In this document: one piece after another, positions 46,560 to 55,673 of the stretch
Numbering within the stretch: position 1 is the stretch's first letter
Layout of the letters: the number at the start of each line of letters is the position of its first letter
Notes under the pieces: generated by a model
Told to the model about the DNA's origin: nothing
The model's database searches: none
Seen by the model: the letters and a program-made list of their open reading frames with translations, nothing else
Source of the DNA: Nonomuraea typhae
Lineage (GTDB): Bacteria > Actinomycetota > Actinomycetes > Streptosporangiales > Streptosporangiaceae
DNA length: 64,000 bases
Reading direction: 5' to 3'
NCBI RefSeq assembly: GCF_009760925.1
Contig: NZ_VRLV01000007.1
Location: forward strand, 496,001 to 560,000
Program-made: the position numbers and the translations under genes

Positions 46560-47786
46560 ATGAGGTCCTACCTGAACGTGCTGGCCACGCCGGGCGCCTG
46601 GCGGTTCCTGCTGCCCGCGCTGGTGGCCCGCCTGCCGTACGCGATGGTGCAGATGGGCGTGCTGCTGCTCGTGCAGTGGTCCACCGGCTCCTACGGCGCG
46701 GCCGGGATCGCCGCCGCGGCGGCCGCGGTCGCGCAGGCGCTGGCGGGCCCGCAGACCGGCCGCCTGGCCGATCGTTACGGCCAGCGCAAGGTGCTGCTGC
46801 CCCAGATCGCCATCCACGGCGTGTCCCTGGCGGCGCTGCTGGCGCTGGCGGCCACGCAGGCGGCCGTGCCGTACCTGGTGGTCACCGCGGCGCTGGCCGG
46901 TGCCTCGGTGCCGCAGGTCGGCGCCATGGTGCGGGCGCGCTGGGCGCACCGGCTGGGCAGTTCGGCCAAGCTCAACACCGCCTTCGCGGTCGAGTCGATC
47001 ACCGACGAGCTGACGTTCACGCTGGCCCCGGTGCTGCTGGTGGGGCTGTCCACGGGGTTCTCGCCGGTCGTGGCGCTGCTGGGCGCGCTGGTGCTCATCG
47101 TGGCCGGGACCGTGGTCTTCGCCGGCGTGCGGACCGCGCTGCCCGAGCCGATGCCGGTCCGGGTGCGTGCCACCGGCGGCGTGCTGCGGCTGCGCGGCGT
47201 GGTGCCGCTGGCCGCCGCCTTCCTCGCGATGGGCACGGTCTTCGGTTCGCTTCAGGTCGGCATCACGTCGCTGACCGCCGCTCTCGGCTCGCCCGCGCTC
47301 GCCGGTCCGATCTACGGCACGTTCTCGGCGGCCAGCGTGGCGGGCGGCGTGCTCTACGGTGCGGTCCGCTGGAACCTCGCCGCCCGCACCCGGCTGGTCA
47401 TCGGCCTGGCGCTGCTGGCCGCCGCGACCACCGCGCTGACGGCCGCCGGTTCCATCCCCCTGATGTACGGCGCCGCCGCCCTGGCGGGCCTGGTGATCGC
47501 CCCCGTGGTGATCACCGGCTACACCCTCATCGAGAGCCTGGTCCCGGCGGACGTGCGCACCGAGTCGTTCACCTGGCTCAACGGCGCCATCGGCCTCGGC
47601 ATCGCGACCGGCGCTTCGGTGGCCGGGCAGCTCGTGGACCACCTGGGCCCGTCGCTGGCCTTCGTGGTGCCCCCGCTGACCACGGGCCTGGCCGCCCTGC
47701 TGGTCCTGGTACGGCTGCGCAGCCTGCGCCCGCTGCCGCAGGACGCGCTCACGGGTGAACCGGCGCTCCAGGCTCCTCGGCGATGA
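46560..47786 (+). CDS. MFS transporter
   Basis: The 408-residue membrane protein has about 12 hydrophobic segments and the MFS loop motif GRLADRYGQRKVLL between TM2 and TM3. The ATG at 46560 is preceded by GGAG at 8 nt; GTG codons at 46479 and onward lack a signal and would add a hydrophilic leader. The substrate is unknown. The 217 bp before it holds no evident gene. The 3' end overlaps the convergent DHA2 transporter gene by 38 bp. Confidence 0.88.
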   Translation: MRSYLNVLATPGAWRFLLPALVARLPYAMVQMGVLLLVQWSTGSYGAAGIAAAAAAVAQALAGPQTGRLADRYGQRKVLLPQIAIHGVSLAALLALAATQAAVPYLVVTAALAGASVPQVGAMVRARWAHRLGSSAKLNTAFAVESITDELTFTLAPVLLVGLSTGFSPVVALLGALVLIVAGTVVFAGVRTALPEPMPVRVRATGGVLRLRGVVPLAAAFLAMGTVFGSLQVGITSLTAALGSPALAGPIYGTFSAASVAGGVLYGAVRWNLAARTRLVIGLALLAAATTALTAAGSIPLMYGAAALAGLVIAPVVITGYTLIESLVPADVRTESFTWLNGAIGLGIATGASVAGQLVDHLGPSLAFVVPPLTTGLAALLVLVRLRSLRPLPQDALTGEPALQAPRR

Positions 47787-49245
47787 CCTTGGGCACCCCG
47801 CGCAGCCCGGCCAGCGCCAGCACGGCGACGACGACCAGGATGCCCGCGGTGACCAGCGAGGTCGTCTGCATGCCGGCGACGAACGCCCGCTGGGCGGCGG
47901 CGACCAGCTCGCCCGCCTGGTCGGAAGGGAGCGTGGCGGCCAGGTTGAGCGCGTCGGTGATCGACTCGCGGGCGACCGGGTCCGGATGGGTCATGTTGGC
48001 CCGGTAGGTGCTGGTCAGCACCGTGCCGAGGACGGCGATGCCGAGCGCGCCGCCGAGTTCGAAGGCGGTCTCGGAGATGGCCGCCGCCGCCCCGGCCCGC
48101 TGCTTGGGCGCCGTGGCCAGCACGTTGTCGTTGTTCACGGTGAACGTCAGCCCGATCCCGATGCCGCCGATCACCATGGGCACCAGCAGGTAGAGGTAGG
48201 TGAGCTCGGTGCCGAGCGTGGCGTACCACCCGAAGGCGACCGCGTTCATGGCCAGCCCGAGCGCGACCACGCCGTTCCTGCCCAGGACCCGGATGAGCGG
48301 CGCGGCCAGGATGCCGCCGATCGCGCCGGACAGGCCGCCGGGCAGCCCGGCCAGGCCCGCCTGCAGCGGCGACCAGCCGATGACCAGCTGCAGGTACCAG
48401 GCGAACATCAGCGACATCGCCATCATGGTGAAGATGGCCAGGAGGTTCGTGCCGATGGAGGCGCTGAAGGCCCGCTTGGCGAACAGCCGCACGTCGATGA
48501 GCGGTTCGGCCAGCCGGCTCTGCCGTACGCCGAACCAGGCCAGCGCGGCCAGGCCGAGCGCTCCGGCGGCGGCGGGGCCGGTGGCGAGCCCGTCGTGGGC
48601 CAGCTCCTTGATCGCGTAGATGACGGCCACGACCCCGGCGAAGGAGAGCGCCACGCTGAGCGGGTCGATGCCGCCCGCGTCCGGGTTGCGGGACTCCGGC
48701 AGGGCGATGGCGCCGCCGGCGAGCACCACCGCCATGATCGGCAGGTTGATGAGGAAGACCGACCCCCACCAGAAGTGGTCCAGGAGCAGGCCGCCGACGA
48801 CCGGGCCGACCGCGAACCCCGCCGCGCTCATGGAGCTCCAGATGCCGATCGCCATCGTGCGCTCGCCGGGTTCGGTGAACACGTTGCGGATGATCGACAG
48901 GGTGGACGGCATGATGGTGGCGCCCGCGACGCCCAGCAGCGCCCGCGCCGCGATCAGCAGCTCGGCGCTGGGGGCGTAGGCGGTGATGACGGAGGCGGCG
49001 CTGAAGGCCACCGCGCCGATGAGCAGCAGCCGCTTGCGGCCGATCCGGTCGCCGACGTTGCCCATGGTGACCAGCAGGCCGGCCAGGGCGAAGCCGTAGA
49101 TGTCGCCGATCCAGAGCAGCTGGGTCGAGGTGGCGCCCAGGTCGGCGACCAGGCGCGGCAGGGCGAGATGGAGGACGGTCAGATCGAGGGAGAGCAACAG
49201 CGTGGCCAGGCACGCGATCGCCAGGCAGGCCCACTTCGTACGCAT
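47749..49245 (-). CDS. DHA2-family MFS drug exporter (14 TM, EmrB/QacA-like)
   Basis: The 498-residue protein fits the 14-segment proton-driven multidrug exporters. It starts with LLSLDLTVLHLALPRLVADL (motif D1 region), has MGNVGDRIGRKRLLL (motif A), and motif C in TM5 (FAVGPVVGGLLLDHFWW). It lies 31 bp downstream of an AfsR-type regulator gene on the same strand and ends a compact four-gene run, so it may export that locus's product or inducer. The 3' end overlaps the convergent MFS gene. Confidence 0.9.
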   Translation of the reverse strand: MRTKWACLAIACLATLLLSLDLTVLHLALPRLVADLGATSTQLLWIGDIYGFALAGLLVTMGNVGDRIGRKRLLLIGAVAFSAASVITAYAPSAELLIAARALLGVAGATIMPSTLSIIRNVFTEPGERTMAIGIWSSMSAAGFAVGPVVGGLLLDHFWWGSVFLINLPIMAVVLAGGAIALPESRNPDAGGIDPLSVALSFAGVVAVIYAIKELAHDGLATGPAAAGALGLAALAWFGVRQSRLAEPLIDVRLFAKRAFSASIGTNLLAIFTMMAMSLMFAWYLQLVIGWSPLQAGLAGLPGGLSGAIGGILAAPLIRVLGRNGVVALGLAMNAVAFGWYATLGTELTYLYLLVPMVIGGIGIGLTFTVNNDNVLATAPKQRAGAAAAISETAFELGGALGIAVLGTVLTSTYRANMTHPDPVARESITDALNLAATLPSDQAGELVAAAQRAFVAGMQTTSLVTAGILVVVAVLALAGLRGVPKVIAEEPGAPVHP

Positions 49246-49276
49246 GCGGCACACTGTGAGAGCAGGTGCTGACGGC

Positions 49277-52200
49277 CTACTGACCGGCGGCTGACCGCCG
49301 GGCGGCCAGCTCCAGCGCCTCTCGCGGCGCGAGCGTGCCCAGCAGCGTGGCGGTGCCGTTCTCGCCGCGGCGCCGGGCCGTCTCGGCCAGCCCCTCGATG
49401 GCCAGCCCCGACAGCTGCTTGAACGTGCCCTGCGCCGCGTCGAGGGCGGCGCGGAACCGTTCCCATGCCGACTGCTCCAGGCCGTCGGCCAGGTCGAGGT
49501 GGCCGAGCGCGAGCAGGATGCGCGTCCTGGTGTCCACGACCGAGTACCAGCCCTCGGGAACCTCCGCCAGCGCCAGCTCCAGGTAGCCGCGGGCCTCGTC
49601 GCCCTTGCCGCGCAGCACGGCCACCTCGCCCAGGCCGAGGTGCGCCCAGGCCATGGTGTCCACCGCGCTGATCCGCCGGGTCTGCTCGGCCGCGCGCCGG
49701 TAGCCCGCCTCGGCCTCGTCCAGGTCACCCAGCCGCAGGACGCTGTCGGAGCGCCGGCACAGGTTCTCGGCGGCGTCGGCGCTGGCGCCCAGCTCCTCGG
49801 CCAGCGAAGCCGTCTGGCCGGCCAGCGTCATCGCCAGCTCGTAGTCGCCCTGTTCGAAGGCGAGATCCTGCAGCCCGCCGAGGGCCAGCATGCACCCCCA
49901 CCGCTCGCCGATCTTCTGGAAGGCCCTCAGCGCGTTCGTGAACCGCTCCGCGGCCTCCGCCAGCTCGTTCTGGCTGTGGTGCACGAAGCCGGTGCCCAGG
50001 AGAATCAGCGCCCGCGTCCACGGCGTCAGCGGCACGTCCGGCGGGGGCTCGACGTCGCTCGGCCGGTATCCCCGCGGCGGCCCGCTGAACAGCGGCAGCA
50101 GCATGGTCAGGAACTCCACGCGGAACGGCAGCCTCATGTCGGCCATCTCCGCGATCAGCCGCTCGTGCCGGCGCAGCAGCGCGGCGCCCGCCCGCCCGTC
50201 GGCCATGGCGGACAGCACGCACATCGCGTACTCGTCCGCCATCCCCTCCGGAGCGTCCTCGCCCATCGTGTCCAGCAGCGCCCCGGACAGCTTCGCGCTG
50301 ATCACCCGGTGCCCGCGCATCCACCAGTAGCAGGCCATCCGCGAGACCAGCAGCAGTCCCTCCTCCACCCGGCCGGTGTCGGTGGCCCAGCGGATCGCCG
50401 CGTGCAGGTCGTCGCTCTCCTCGTCCATCCTGGCCAGCCACGAAAGCTGCTCGCGGGTGCGCAGATGGGCGTCGGCCCGGCTCGCCAGGTCCAGGCAGTA
50501 GGCGGCGTGCGCGGCCAGCGTCTCGTCCAGCTCGCCCGCCTCGGCCAGCCGCTCGGCGCCGTAGGCCCGGATCGTCTCCAGCATGCGAAACCGCCCGCCG
50601 GCCAGCTCGACCAGCGACTTCTCCGCCAGCGAGGTCAGCACGTCCTCGCCGCCGGCGCCGCCGTACATCCGCTCGGCCGCCTCGGCCCGCCCGCCGCCGA
50701 CGAACACGGTCAGCCGCCGCGCCAGCCGCTGCTCGTCGGCGTCCAGCAGCTCCCAGCTCCAGTCGACGACCGCGCGCAGGGTCTGGTGCCGGGGCAACGC
50801 GGTACGGCTGCCGCGGGTCAGCAGCCGGAAGCGGTCGTCGAGCCGGTCGGCCACCTCGTCCAGCGTCAGCGTGCGCAGCCGGGCCGCCGCCAGCTCGATG
50901 GCCAGCGGCAGCCCGTCCAGCGCCCGGCAGATCCCGGCCACCCGCTCCAGGGCCCGGCCCTCCATGGTGAAGTCCTGGCGTACGGCTGCCGCCCGCTCGG
51001 CGAACAGCCGGACCGACGGGTACTCCAGCGGGTTCCCGGCGTCCGGCGGCGGCAGGCGCAGCGGCGAGACCGGCACGATCGACTCGCCGATGATCCCGAG
51101 CGCCTCCCGGCTCGTGGCCAGCACCCGCAGCGCCGGGCAGGCGGCCAGCAACTCGTCGGCCAGTTCGGCGGCGGCGGCCACCAGATGCTCGCAGTTGTCC
51201 AGGACGATCAGCAGTTTGCGGTCGGCCAGCGCGGCAACCAGCCGTTCGCGTGGCCGCGGCTGCGGCTGGTTGCGCTCGGGGCCGGTCAGCGGGGCGTCGC
51301 GGATGCCGAGCGCGGCCAGGACCGCCCCCGGCAGGTCGGCGCCGCCGGTCACCGGGGCCAGCTCGACGAAGCAGACGTCGCCCGGCGTGCGCTCGACCGC
51401 CTCGATCGCCAGCCGGGTCTTGCCGGCGCCGCCGGGGCCGATCAGCGTCACCAGCCGGGCGGACTCCAGCAGCTCGCCGAGCCGGGACAGGTCGCCGGCC
51501 CGGCCGACGAAGCTGGTCAGCTGGGCCCGCAGGCCCTGCCTGAGCACGCCTTCGCCGGCGGTGCCCAGGCTGGGGTCGGCACGCAGGACCGCGAGGTGGG
51601 CGGCGGCCATCTCGGCGCCGGGTTCCACGCCCAGTTCCTCGTCGAGGATGCGGCGGCCCTCTTCGTAGGCGGTCAGCGCCTCGGCCTGGCGGCCGCTGCC
51701 GTACAGGGCGCGCATGAGCTGGGCGCGCAGCCGTTCGCGCAGCGGGTGGGCGGCGATGAGCTCGCGCAGTTCGGCGACCAGGTCGCGGTGGCGGCCGAGG
51801 TCCAGGTCGGCCTGGACGCGGTCCTCCACGGCGGCCAGGCGCAGCTCTTCCAGGCGGGTGACGGCGGCCTCGGCCAGCGGGGCGTCGCTCAGCGGCAGGC
51901 CGCGCCAGAGCTCGAGCGCCTGGCGCAGCAGGGCCGCGGCGCCGCGGGGGTCGCCGGCGCCGAGCGCCTTCCTGCCGTCGGCGGCCAGGCGTTCGAAGCG
52001 GTGCGCGTCCACGTGCAGCGGGTCGGCCGCCAGCCGGTATCCGGCGGGGTGGAACTCGACGAGGTCCCTGCCCAGCGACCGGCGCAGCCTGGACACCTGG
52101 GACTGCAGCGCGTTGGCCACGCCCTCGGGCGGCTGCGTGCCGTACAACTCGTCGACGAGTTGCTCGGTGGGGACGATGCGCCCGGCCTGCAGGGCGAGCA

Positions 52201-52294
52201 GCACCAGCAGCGCCCGCACCCGCGGACCGCCGAGCGGGACCTCCCGCCCGTCGTCGTCCCGCACGCGCGCGGGGCCGAGGATCTCGAAGCGCAT
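49277..52294 (-). CDS. AfsR/SARP-family regulator with BTAD, NB-ARC and TPR regions
   Basis: The 1005-residue protein has an OmpR-like winged helix (~1-90, SRLRRSLGRDLVEFHPAGYRL), a BTAD helical domain (~95-245), an NTPase domain with Walker A G286-P-G-G-A-G-K292-T and Walker B KLLIVLDNCEHL, and C-terminal TPR-like repeats (~600-1005). This is the layout of large SARP activators such as AfsR. GATAAT at 52301-52306 stands 6 nt before the ATG with no usable Shine-Dalgarno, suggesting a leaderless promoter that overlaps the upstream stop codon. Its target is probably the adjacent operon. Confidence 0.92.
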   Translation of the reverse strand: MRFEILGPARVRDDDGREVPLGGPRVRALLVLLALQAGRIVPTEQLVDELYGTQPPEGVANALQSQVSRLRRSLGRDLVEFHPAGYRLAADPLHVDAHRFERLAADGRKALGAGDPRGAAALLRQALELWRGLPLSDAPLAEAAVTRLEELRLAAVEDRVQADLDLGRHRDLVAELRELIAAHPLRERLRAQLMRALYGSGRQAEALTAYEEGRRILDEELGVEPGAEMAAAHLAVLRADPSLGTAGEGVLRQGLRAQLTSFVGRAGDLSRLGELLESARLVTLIGPGGAGKTRLAIEAVERTPGDVCFVELAPVTGGADLPGAVLAALGIRDAPLTGPERNQPQPRPRERLVAALADRKLLIVLDNCEHLVAAAAELADELLAACPALRVLATSREALGIIGESIVPVSPLRLPPPDAGNPLEYPSVRLFAERAAAVRQDFTMEGRALERVAGICRALDGLPLAIELAAARLRTLTLDEVADRLDDRFRLLTRGSRTALPRHQTLRAVVDWSWELLDADEQRLARRLTVFVGGGRAEAAERMYGGAGGEDVLTSLAEKSLVELAGGRFRMLETIRAYGAERLAEAGELDETLAAHAAYCLDLASRADAHLRTREQLSWLARMDEESDDLHAAIRWATDTGRVEEGLLLVSRMACYWWMRGHRVISAKLSGALLDTMGEDAPEGMADEYAMCVLSAMADGRAGAALLRRHERLIAEMADMRLPFRVEFLTMLLPLFSGPPRGYRPSDVEPPPDVPLTPWTRALILLGTGFVHHSQNELAEAAERFTNALRAFQKIGERWGCMLALGGLQDLAFEQGDYELAMTLAGQTASLAEELGASADAAENLCRRSDSVLRLGDLDEAEAGYRRAAEQTRRISAVDTMAWAHLGLGEVAVLRGKGDEARGYLELALAEVPEGWYSVVDTRTRILLALGHLDLADGLEQSAWERFRAALDAAQGTFKQLSGLAIEGLAETARRRGENGTATLLGTLAPREALELAARRSAAGQ

Positions 52295-52300
52295 GCCTCG

Positions 52301-52306
52301 ATTATC
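52301..52306 (-). promoter_or_regulatory. Candidate leaderless -10 (GATAAT) of the AfsR-type gene
   Basis: The hexamer ends 6 nt before the start codon and contains the TAA stop of the upstream ICL/PEPM gene. Its position fits transcription starting at the ATG. Confidence 0.55.
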
Positions 52307-53030
52307 GGGGTTGCGGGAGGATCGCGGTGATTTCATCGTAGGCGGGCAGCGGCGGCTGCTCGTCCTGGAGCACCGCGAGCATCCCTCTGAGCGAGGCGCG
52401 ATACAGCAGCGAGCCGGTGCTCACGCGGGCCACGCCCGCCGCGGCCAGCTCCGCCATCGGGGGCCCGTAGAGCACGTTGACCGGCAGGGGCGTGCTCCTG
52501 ACCACCTCGGCGATCGCGGCCACGTCGGTCAGGCCGGGGACGAAGATGCCGTCGGCCTTCTCGTAGGCGTGGATCCGCTCGGCGGCGTCGTCGCCCGTCT
52601 TCAGCCAGTGGACGTCGGTGCGGGCGTTGACGAAGACGCCGTGGCCGAGCGCGGCCTCGATGATCTCCTGGTGGTGGGCGATCTCCCGCAGGGTGCCGTC
52701 GGGGCGCCCGTCCTCGAGGTTCACGCCCGCCACGCCCGCCCGGCCCAGCTCGGCGACCAGCGCGGCGACCTCGGCCGGGTCGTCGCTGAAGCCGCCCTCG
52801 ATGTCCACGGTGACCAGGACGCCGAGCCCGGTCATCGCCTTGGCCAGGGCGATCGTCTCGTTCTTGGTGGCGCCGGCGGCGTCCGGCCTGCCGTGCACGG
52901 CGGCCACGCCGAGGCTGGTCGTCCCGATCGCCTGGTACCCGGCGTCGGCCAGCATGGCGGCCGAGCCGTAGTCCCAGGCGTTCGGCAGCAGCAGCGGGTC
53001 GCCGGGGACGTGCAGGTCGCGGAAGTTCAT
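52302..53030 (-). CDS. Isocitrate lyase/PEP-mutase superfamily protein
   Basis: The 242-residue TIM-barrel protein belongs to the ICL/PEPM superfamily that cleaves or forms C-C or P-C bonds of 2-oxo-acids. Landmarks are the N-terminal LLLPNAWDYGSAAMLADAGY, the metal-site region VTVDIEGGFSDDP, the VNLEDGRPDG segment and FVNARTDVHW. The lyase Cys of the K-K-C-G-H motif is absent: the matching loop reads GVAAVHGRPDA. True isocitrate lyase activity is therefore unlikely. The ATG overlaps the P450-like stop (ATGA), so the two are coupled. Confidence 0.86.
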   Translation of the reverse strand: MNFRDLHVPGDPLLLPNAWDYGSAAMLADAGYQAIGTTSLGVAAVHGRPDAAGATKNETIALAKAMTGLGVLVTVDIEGGFSDDPAEVAALVAELGRAGVAGVNLEDGRPDGTLREIAHHQEIIEAALGHGVFVNARTDVHWLKTGDDAAERIHAYEKADGIFVPGLTDVAAIAEVVRSTPLPVNVLYGPPMAELAAAGVARVSTGSLLYRASLRGMLAVLQDEQPPLPAYDEITAILPQPR

Positions 53031-53728
53031 GAACGCTTCCCTTCGAGGTAGCCGGCCGCGATGGCCAGGGCGTGCGCGGAGGCCGGGCACGGCCGCACGC
53101 CGTGGCCGAACGTCAGATGCGGCGTACGGCCGCGCGCGGGGTCGAACCGATCGGGATCCGGGAAGACCTCGGGGTCGCGGTTGGCGGCGACCAGGTCGAT
53201 CTCCACGCCCACGCGGCGGGTGACCGTCAGCGGCGGATCGTGGCGCAGGGTCTCGTGCAGCAGGTCCTTGACCGGGATGCGGCCGTCGTCGTGGGCCAGC
53301 GCGTTCCGGATGAGCCCGGCGGTGGAGGCGTGCGCCTGGAGAAGGATCGTGATCATGGGGATGCCCAGGGGCAGCAGTTCCTTGACCGCCGCGTCGGCTT
53401 CGGGGCTCTCCTCGCCGGACAAATATCCGGCGGCCGCCCGCGCCACCGCCTCGACCTGCTCCACCCCGAACGCCCTGGTGGACACCTCGTCGTACGGCAG
53501 GCCCGCCATCCCTCTGGCCCTGGCCCTGAGCTCGGCCGGGTCGAACGCGGCCAGGAGCGCGACGACCTCTTCGCGGCGCCGGGCGTGGACGGGACCGGAG
53601 GCGAAGCGCGACACCTGCGCCCGCAGCCAGGCCAGGGTGCCGGGTTCGGCGTCCTGGGGGACCGGGGGCGGCACCAGGCGGCTGTCCTCCAGCGCCGCCG
53701 TGGCCTGCGCGTATCGGGTGATGACCAT
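53027..53728 (-). CDS. Miniature cytochrome P450-like protein
   Basis: The 233-residue protein contains the C-terminal half of a P450 fold: an I-helix-like QAHASTAG segment, the E159-x-x-R162 pair in HETLR, the PERF-like FDPARG segment and the heme-ligand loop F207-G-H-G-V-R-P-C214-P-A. Normal P450s have ~400 residues. Here the region before the I helix is only ~125 residues, so the B-C and F-G substrate lids are largely missing. The motifs suggest heme binding is kept. A TAGGCT hexamer 6 nt before the ATG suggests a leaderless transcript. It heads the run with the ICL/PEPM, AfsR-type and DHA2 genes. Confidence 0.83.
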   Translation of the reverse strand: MVITRYAQATAALEDSRLVPPPVPQDAEPGTLAWLRAQVSRFASGPVHARRREEVVALLAAFDPAELRARARGMAGLPYDEVSTRAFGVEQVEAVARAAAGYLSGEESPEADAAVKELLPLGIPMITILLQAHASTAGLIRNALAHDDGRIPVKDLLHETLRHDPPLTVTRRVGVEIDLVAANRDPEVFPDPDRFDPARGRTPHLTFGHGVRPCPASAHALAIAAGYLEGKRS

Positions 53729-53734
53729 GCCACG

Positions 53735-53740
53735 AGCCTA
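53735..53740 (-). promoter_or_regulatory. Candidate leaderless -10 (TAGGCT) of the P450-like gene
   Basis: TAGGCT ends 6 nt before the ATG. No Shine-Dalgarno is present. The palindrome at 53750-53771 lies 9 bp further upstream. Confidence 0.55.
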
Positions 53741-53749
53741 GGGCGGTTT

Positions 53750-53771
53750 CCCTTCGACGCCGGTCGAAGGG
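53750..53771. promoter_or_regulatory. Palindrome CCCTTCGAC-N4-GTCGAAGGG before the P450-like gene
   Basis: Perfect 9 bp arms around a 4 bp centre lie just upstream of the candidate -10, over the -35 region. It can be an operator. It can also be a hairpin ending the DUF998 transcript, whose stop is 18 bp further upstream. Confidence 0.6.
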
Positions 53772-53789
53772 TGGCCGCCCGGGCTCACG

Positions 53790-54470
53790 TCAGGCGGCCA
53801 GGTGCTCCTGTGGCCCGGCGGCCGTGGTCGGCGGCGGCGCGGGGGAGGAGCAGGTGGGCGCCGTGGGGATGGTGACCGGGCGGCGGTGCTCACGCAGGAT
53901 GGCGAAGCTCATCTGCACCAGCAGGGCGATCTCGGCCAGCACCAGGGCGCGCTCCAGCAGGCCGTAGTAGGCGACGCCGCCGATCAGCGGCGAGATGAAG
54001 GAGGCCGGGTGCGAGGCCAGGTAGATGACCAGGGCGAAGGTGGAGGTCACGGCGAGCGCGCGGACGGCGTTCCACCGGGGAAGGGCGCTGCGGGCGCGGG
54101 CCAGCATCCAGCCGGCGACGGGCAACGTGGTGAAGACCACGGCCGCCGACCAGCGGTGGATCTCGCCGGCCAGTGACTTGATGGCGACACCGTGCGGGTC
54201 GGTGGGGAACACGGCGCTGAGCATCAGCCCCGCGGCCCCTGCCAGCAGCAGCACCCGGGTGGCCGCGCTGCGGCCGGCCTCGCGCACGGCCAGGCCGTAC
54301 GCGAGGAAGACGCAGGTGGCGGCCATCCCGAGCATGCCGACCACGACTGGCACCAGACCACCGGAGACCAGTACGTAGTCGCTGAGCAGCGGCTGTTCGG
54401 GCAGCGCGACCTGGGCGTAGCCCAGCGCGGCTATCGCGACCAGCGCGCCGCCCACGGCGCCCCAGATCAT
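53790..54470 (-). CDS. DUF998 integral membrane protein
   Basis: The 226-residue protein has about six hydrophobic segments and the DUF998 landmarks LSDYVLVSGG and VFPTDPHG, followed by EIHRWSAAVVF. The cytoplasmic Pro/Thr-rich tail (~200-226) is variable. No enzymatic motif is seen. Its start overlaps the glycosyltransferase stop (ATGA), so it is last in the run DMT transporter, GT4, DUF998. A role in envelope or lipid metabolism is only suggested by that context. Confidence 0.82.
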   Translation of the reverse strand: MIWGAVGGALVAIAALGYAQVALPEQPLLSDYVLVSGGLVPVVVGMLGMAATCVFLAYGLAVREAGRSAATRVLLLAGAAGLMLSAVFPTDPHGVAIKSLAGEIHRWSAAVVFTTLPVAGWMLARARSALPRWNAVRALAVTSTFALVIYLASHPASFISPLIGGVAYYGLLERALVLAEIALLVQMSFAILREHRRPVTIPTAPTCSSPAPPPTTAAGPQEHLAA

Positions 54471-55672
54471 CTCATCACCTCATCGTAGATCGCCTCGAAA
54501 CGGGCCAGGGAGTTCTGGTGGTCGTGGGTGAGGGCGAGCTCGCGGCTGGCCTTGCCCATGACCATGCGCAGTCCCTCGTCGGACAGCAGCGCGGTGAGGT
54601 TCTTGGCCAGCGCCATGACGTCACCGGGCGGGAACAGGAAGCCGTTGTCGTCCACGAGGTGGGGCAGCGCCATGGCGTCGGCCACGACGACGGGCAGTCC
54701 TGAGGCCATGGCCTCGAGCGTGGCGATGCTCTGGAGCTCGGCGATGCTCGGCATGGCGAAGATGTCGGCGGCGGCGAATGCCTGCGGCATCTGCTCGTCG
54801 GGCACGAAGCCGAGGAAGAACACCCGCTCGGCCACGCCGATCCGCCTGGCCAGCTTCTCCAGGATCTCGCGCTGGTTGCCCCGGCCGACGAACGCGATCT
54901 GGGCGTCGGTGTCGTTGAGGACGTACGGCAGCGCGCGGACGAGGTCGTCCAGGCGCTTCTCCTCGTCCAGGCGGCCGACGAACAGGATGGTCGGGCGGTC
55001 GGGCAGGTCGAACATCTTGCGCGCCCACTGCTTGGGCTCGGTGTGCGGGTGGAAGCGGGTCAGGTCGATGCCGCAGGAGACGGGCTCGACCTCGCGGGTG
55101 AAGCCCTGGTCGGCCAGGAGCTTGGCGGCCAGCGGGGTGGGAGTGGTCACCCGCTGGGTGCGGTTGAAGATGCGGCGGAAGTCGCGCCAGGCGAGCTGGG
55201 CGGCCTTGGCGCGCAGCCGCTCAGGGATGTGCCCGAACTGGAAGAGGTTGTCGGGCATGAAGTGGTTGGTGGCCACGATGGGCACGCCGCGGCGCCGGCA
55301 GGCGGCGATGGCGGACCGGCCGACCACGAAGTGGCCCTGGCAGTGCAGCACGTCGGGGTCGATGGCCTCGACGAGCCGGTCGAGCCTGGTGGGCACGGCC
55401 ACCCGCATCGTGGGGTGGACGAACAGGGGGGCCGAGCGCAGCCTGTGCATGATCACGCCGTCGACGACCTCCGCCTTGGCCGGGCCTTCGTCGGACTGGC
55501 AGATCACGTGGACCTCGTTGCCGCGTTCGGCCAGGCCGGTGGCCAGCCGGTAGGTGAACACGGCGGTGCCGTTGACGTCCGGCGGATAGGTGTCGGTGGA
55601 GATCAGGATGCGCCTGGGCCGGTCAGTCGCGGGCTGGAGCTCGTTGGCGCCGGTCGGCAGGGGCATGGCCAT
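54467..55672 (-). CDS. GT4-family glycosyltransferase
   Basis: The 401-residue cytoplasmic enzyme has a GT-B fold. The N-terminal acceptor domain starts RRILISTDTYPPDVNGTAVFTYRLATGL, of which the D-x-Y-P-P-x-x-N-G-T loop is diagnostic. The C-terminal donor domain has ILFVGRLDEEKRLDDLVRAL and the E-x7-E-like motif PSIAELQSIATLEAMASGLPVV. It resembles mannosyltransferases such as PimB/MgtA-type enzymes, but donor and acceptor are not proven. AAGGA precedes the ATG. The DMT gene ends 1 bp upstream. Confidence 0.9.
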   Translation of the reverse strand: MAMPLPTGANELQPATDRPRRILISTDTYPPDVNGTAVFTYRLATGLAERGNEVHVICQSDEGPAKAEVVDGVIMHRLRSAPLFVHPTMRVAVPTRLDRLVEAIDPDVLHCQGHFVVGRSAIAACRRRGVPIVATNHFMPDNLFQFGHIPERLRAKAAQLAWRDFRRIFNRTQRVTTPTPLAAKLLADQGFTREVEPVSCGIDLTRFHPHTEPKQWARKMFDLPDRPTILFVGRLDEEKRLDDLVRALPYVLNDTDAQIAFVGRGNQREILEKLARRIGVAERVFFLGFVPDEQMPQAFAAADIFAMPSIAELQSIATLEAMASGLPVVVADAMALPHLVDDNGFLFPPGDVMALAKNLTALLSDEGLRMVMGKASRELALTHDHQNSLARFEAIYDEVMR

Positions 55673-55673
55673 G

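Noticed and set aside
47749..49245. Merging the DHA2 exporter with the AfsR-type gene as a fusion
   Set aside because: An upstream frame extension overlaps the regulator's 3' end, but the exporter has a proper N-terminus at 49245 and the regulator has its own stop at 49277.
52302..53030. True isocitrate lyase
   Set aside because: The catalytic Cys loop of isocitrate lyase is missing and the protein is far shorter, so only the superfamily can be named.
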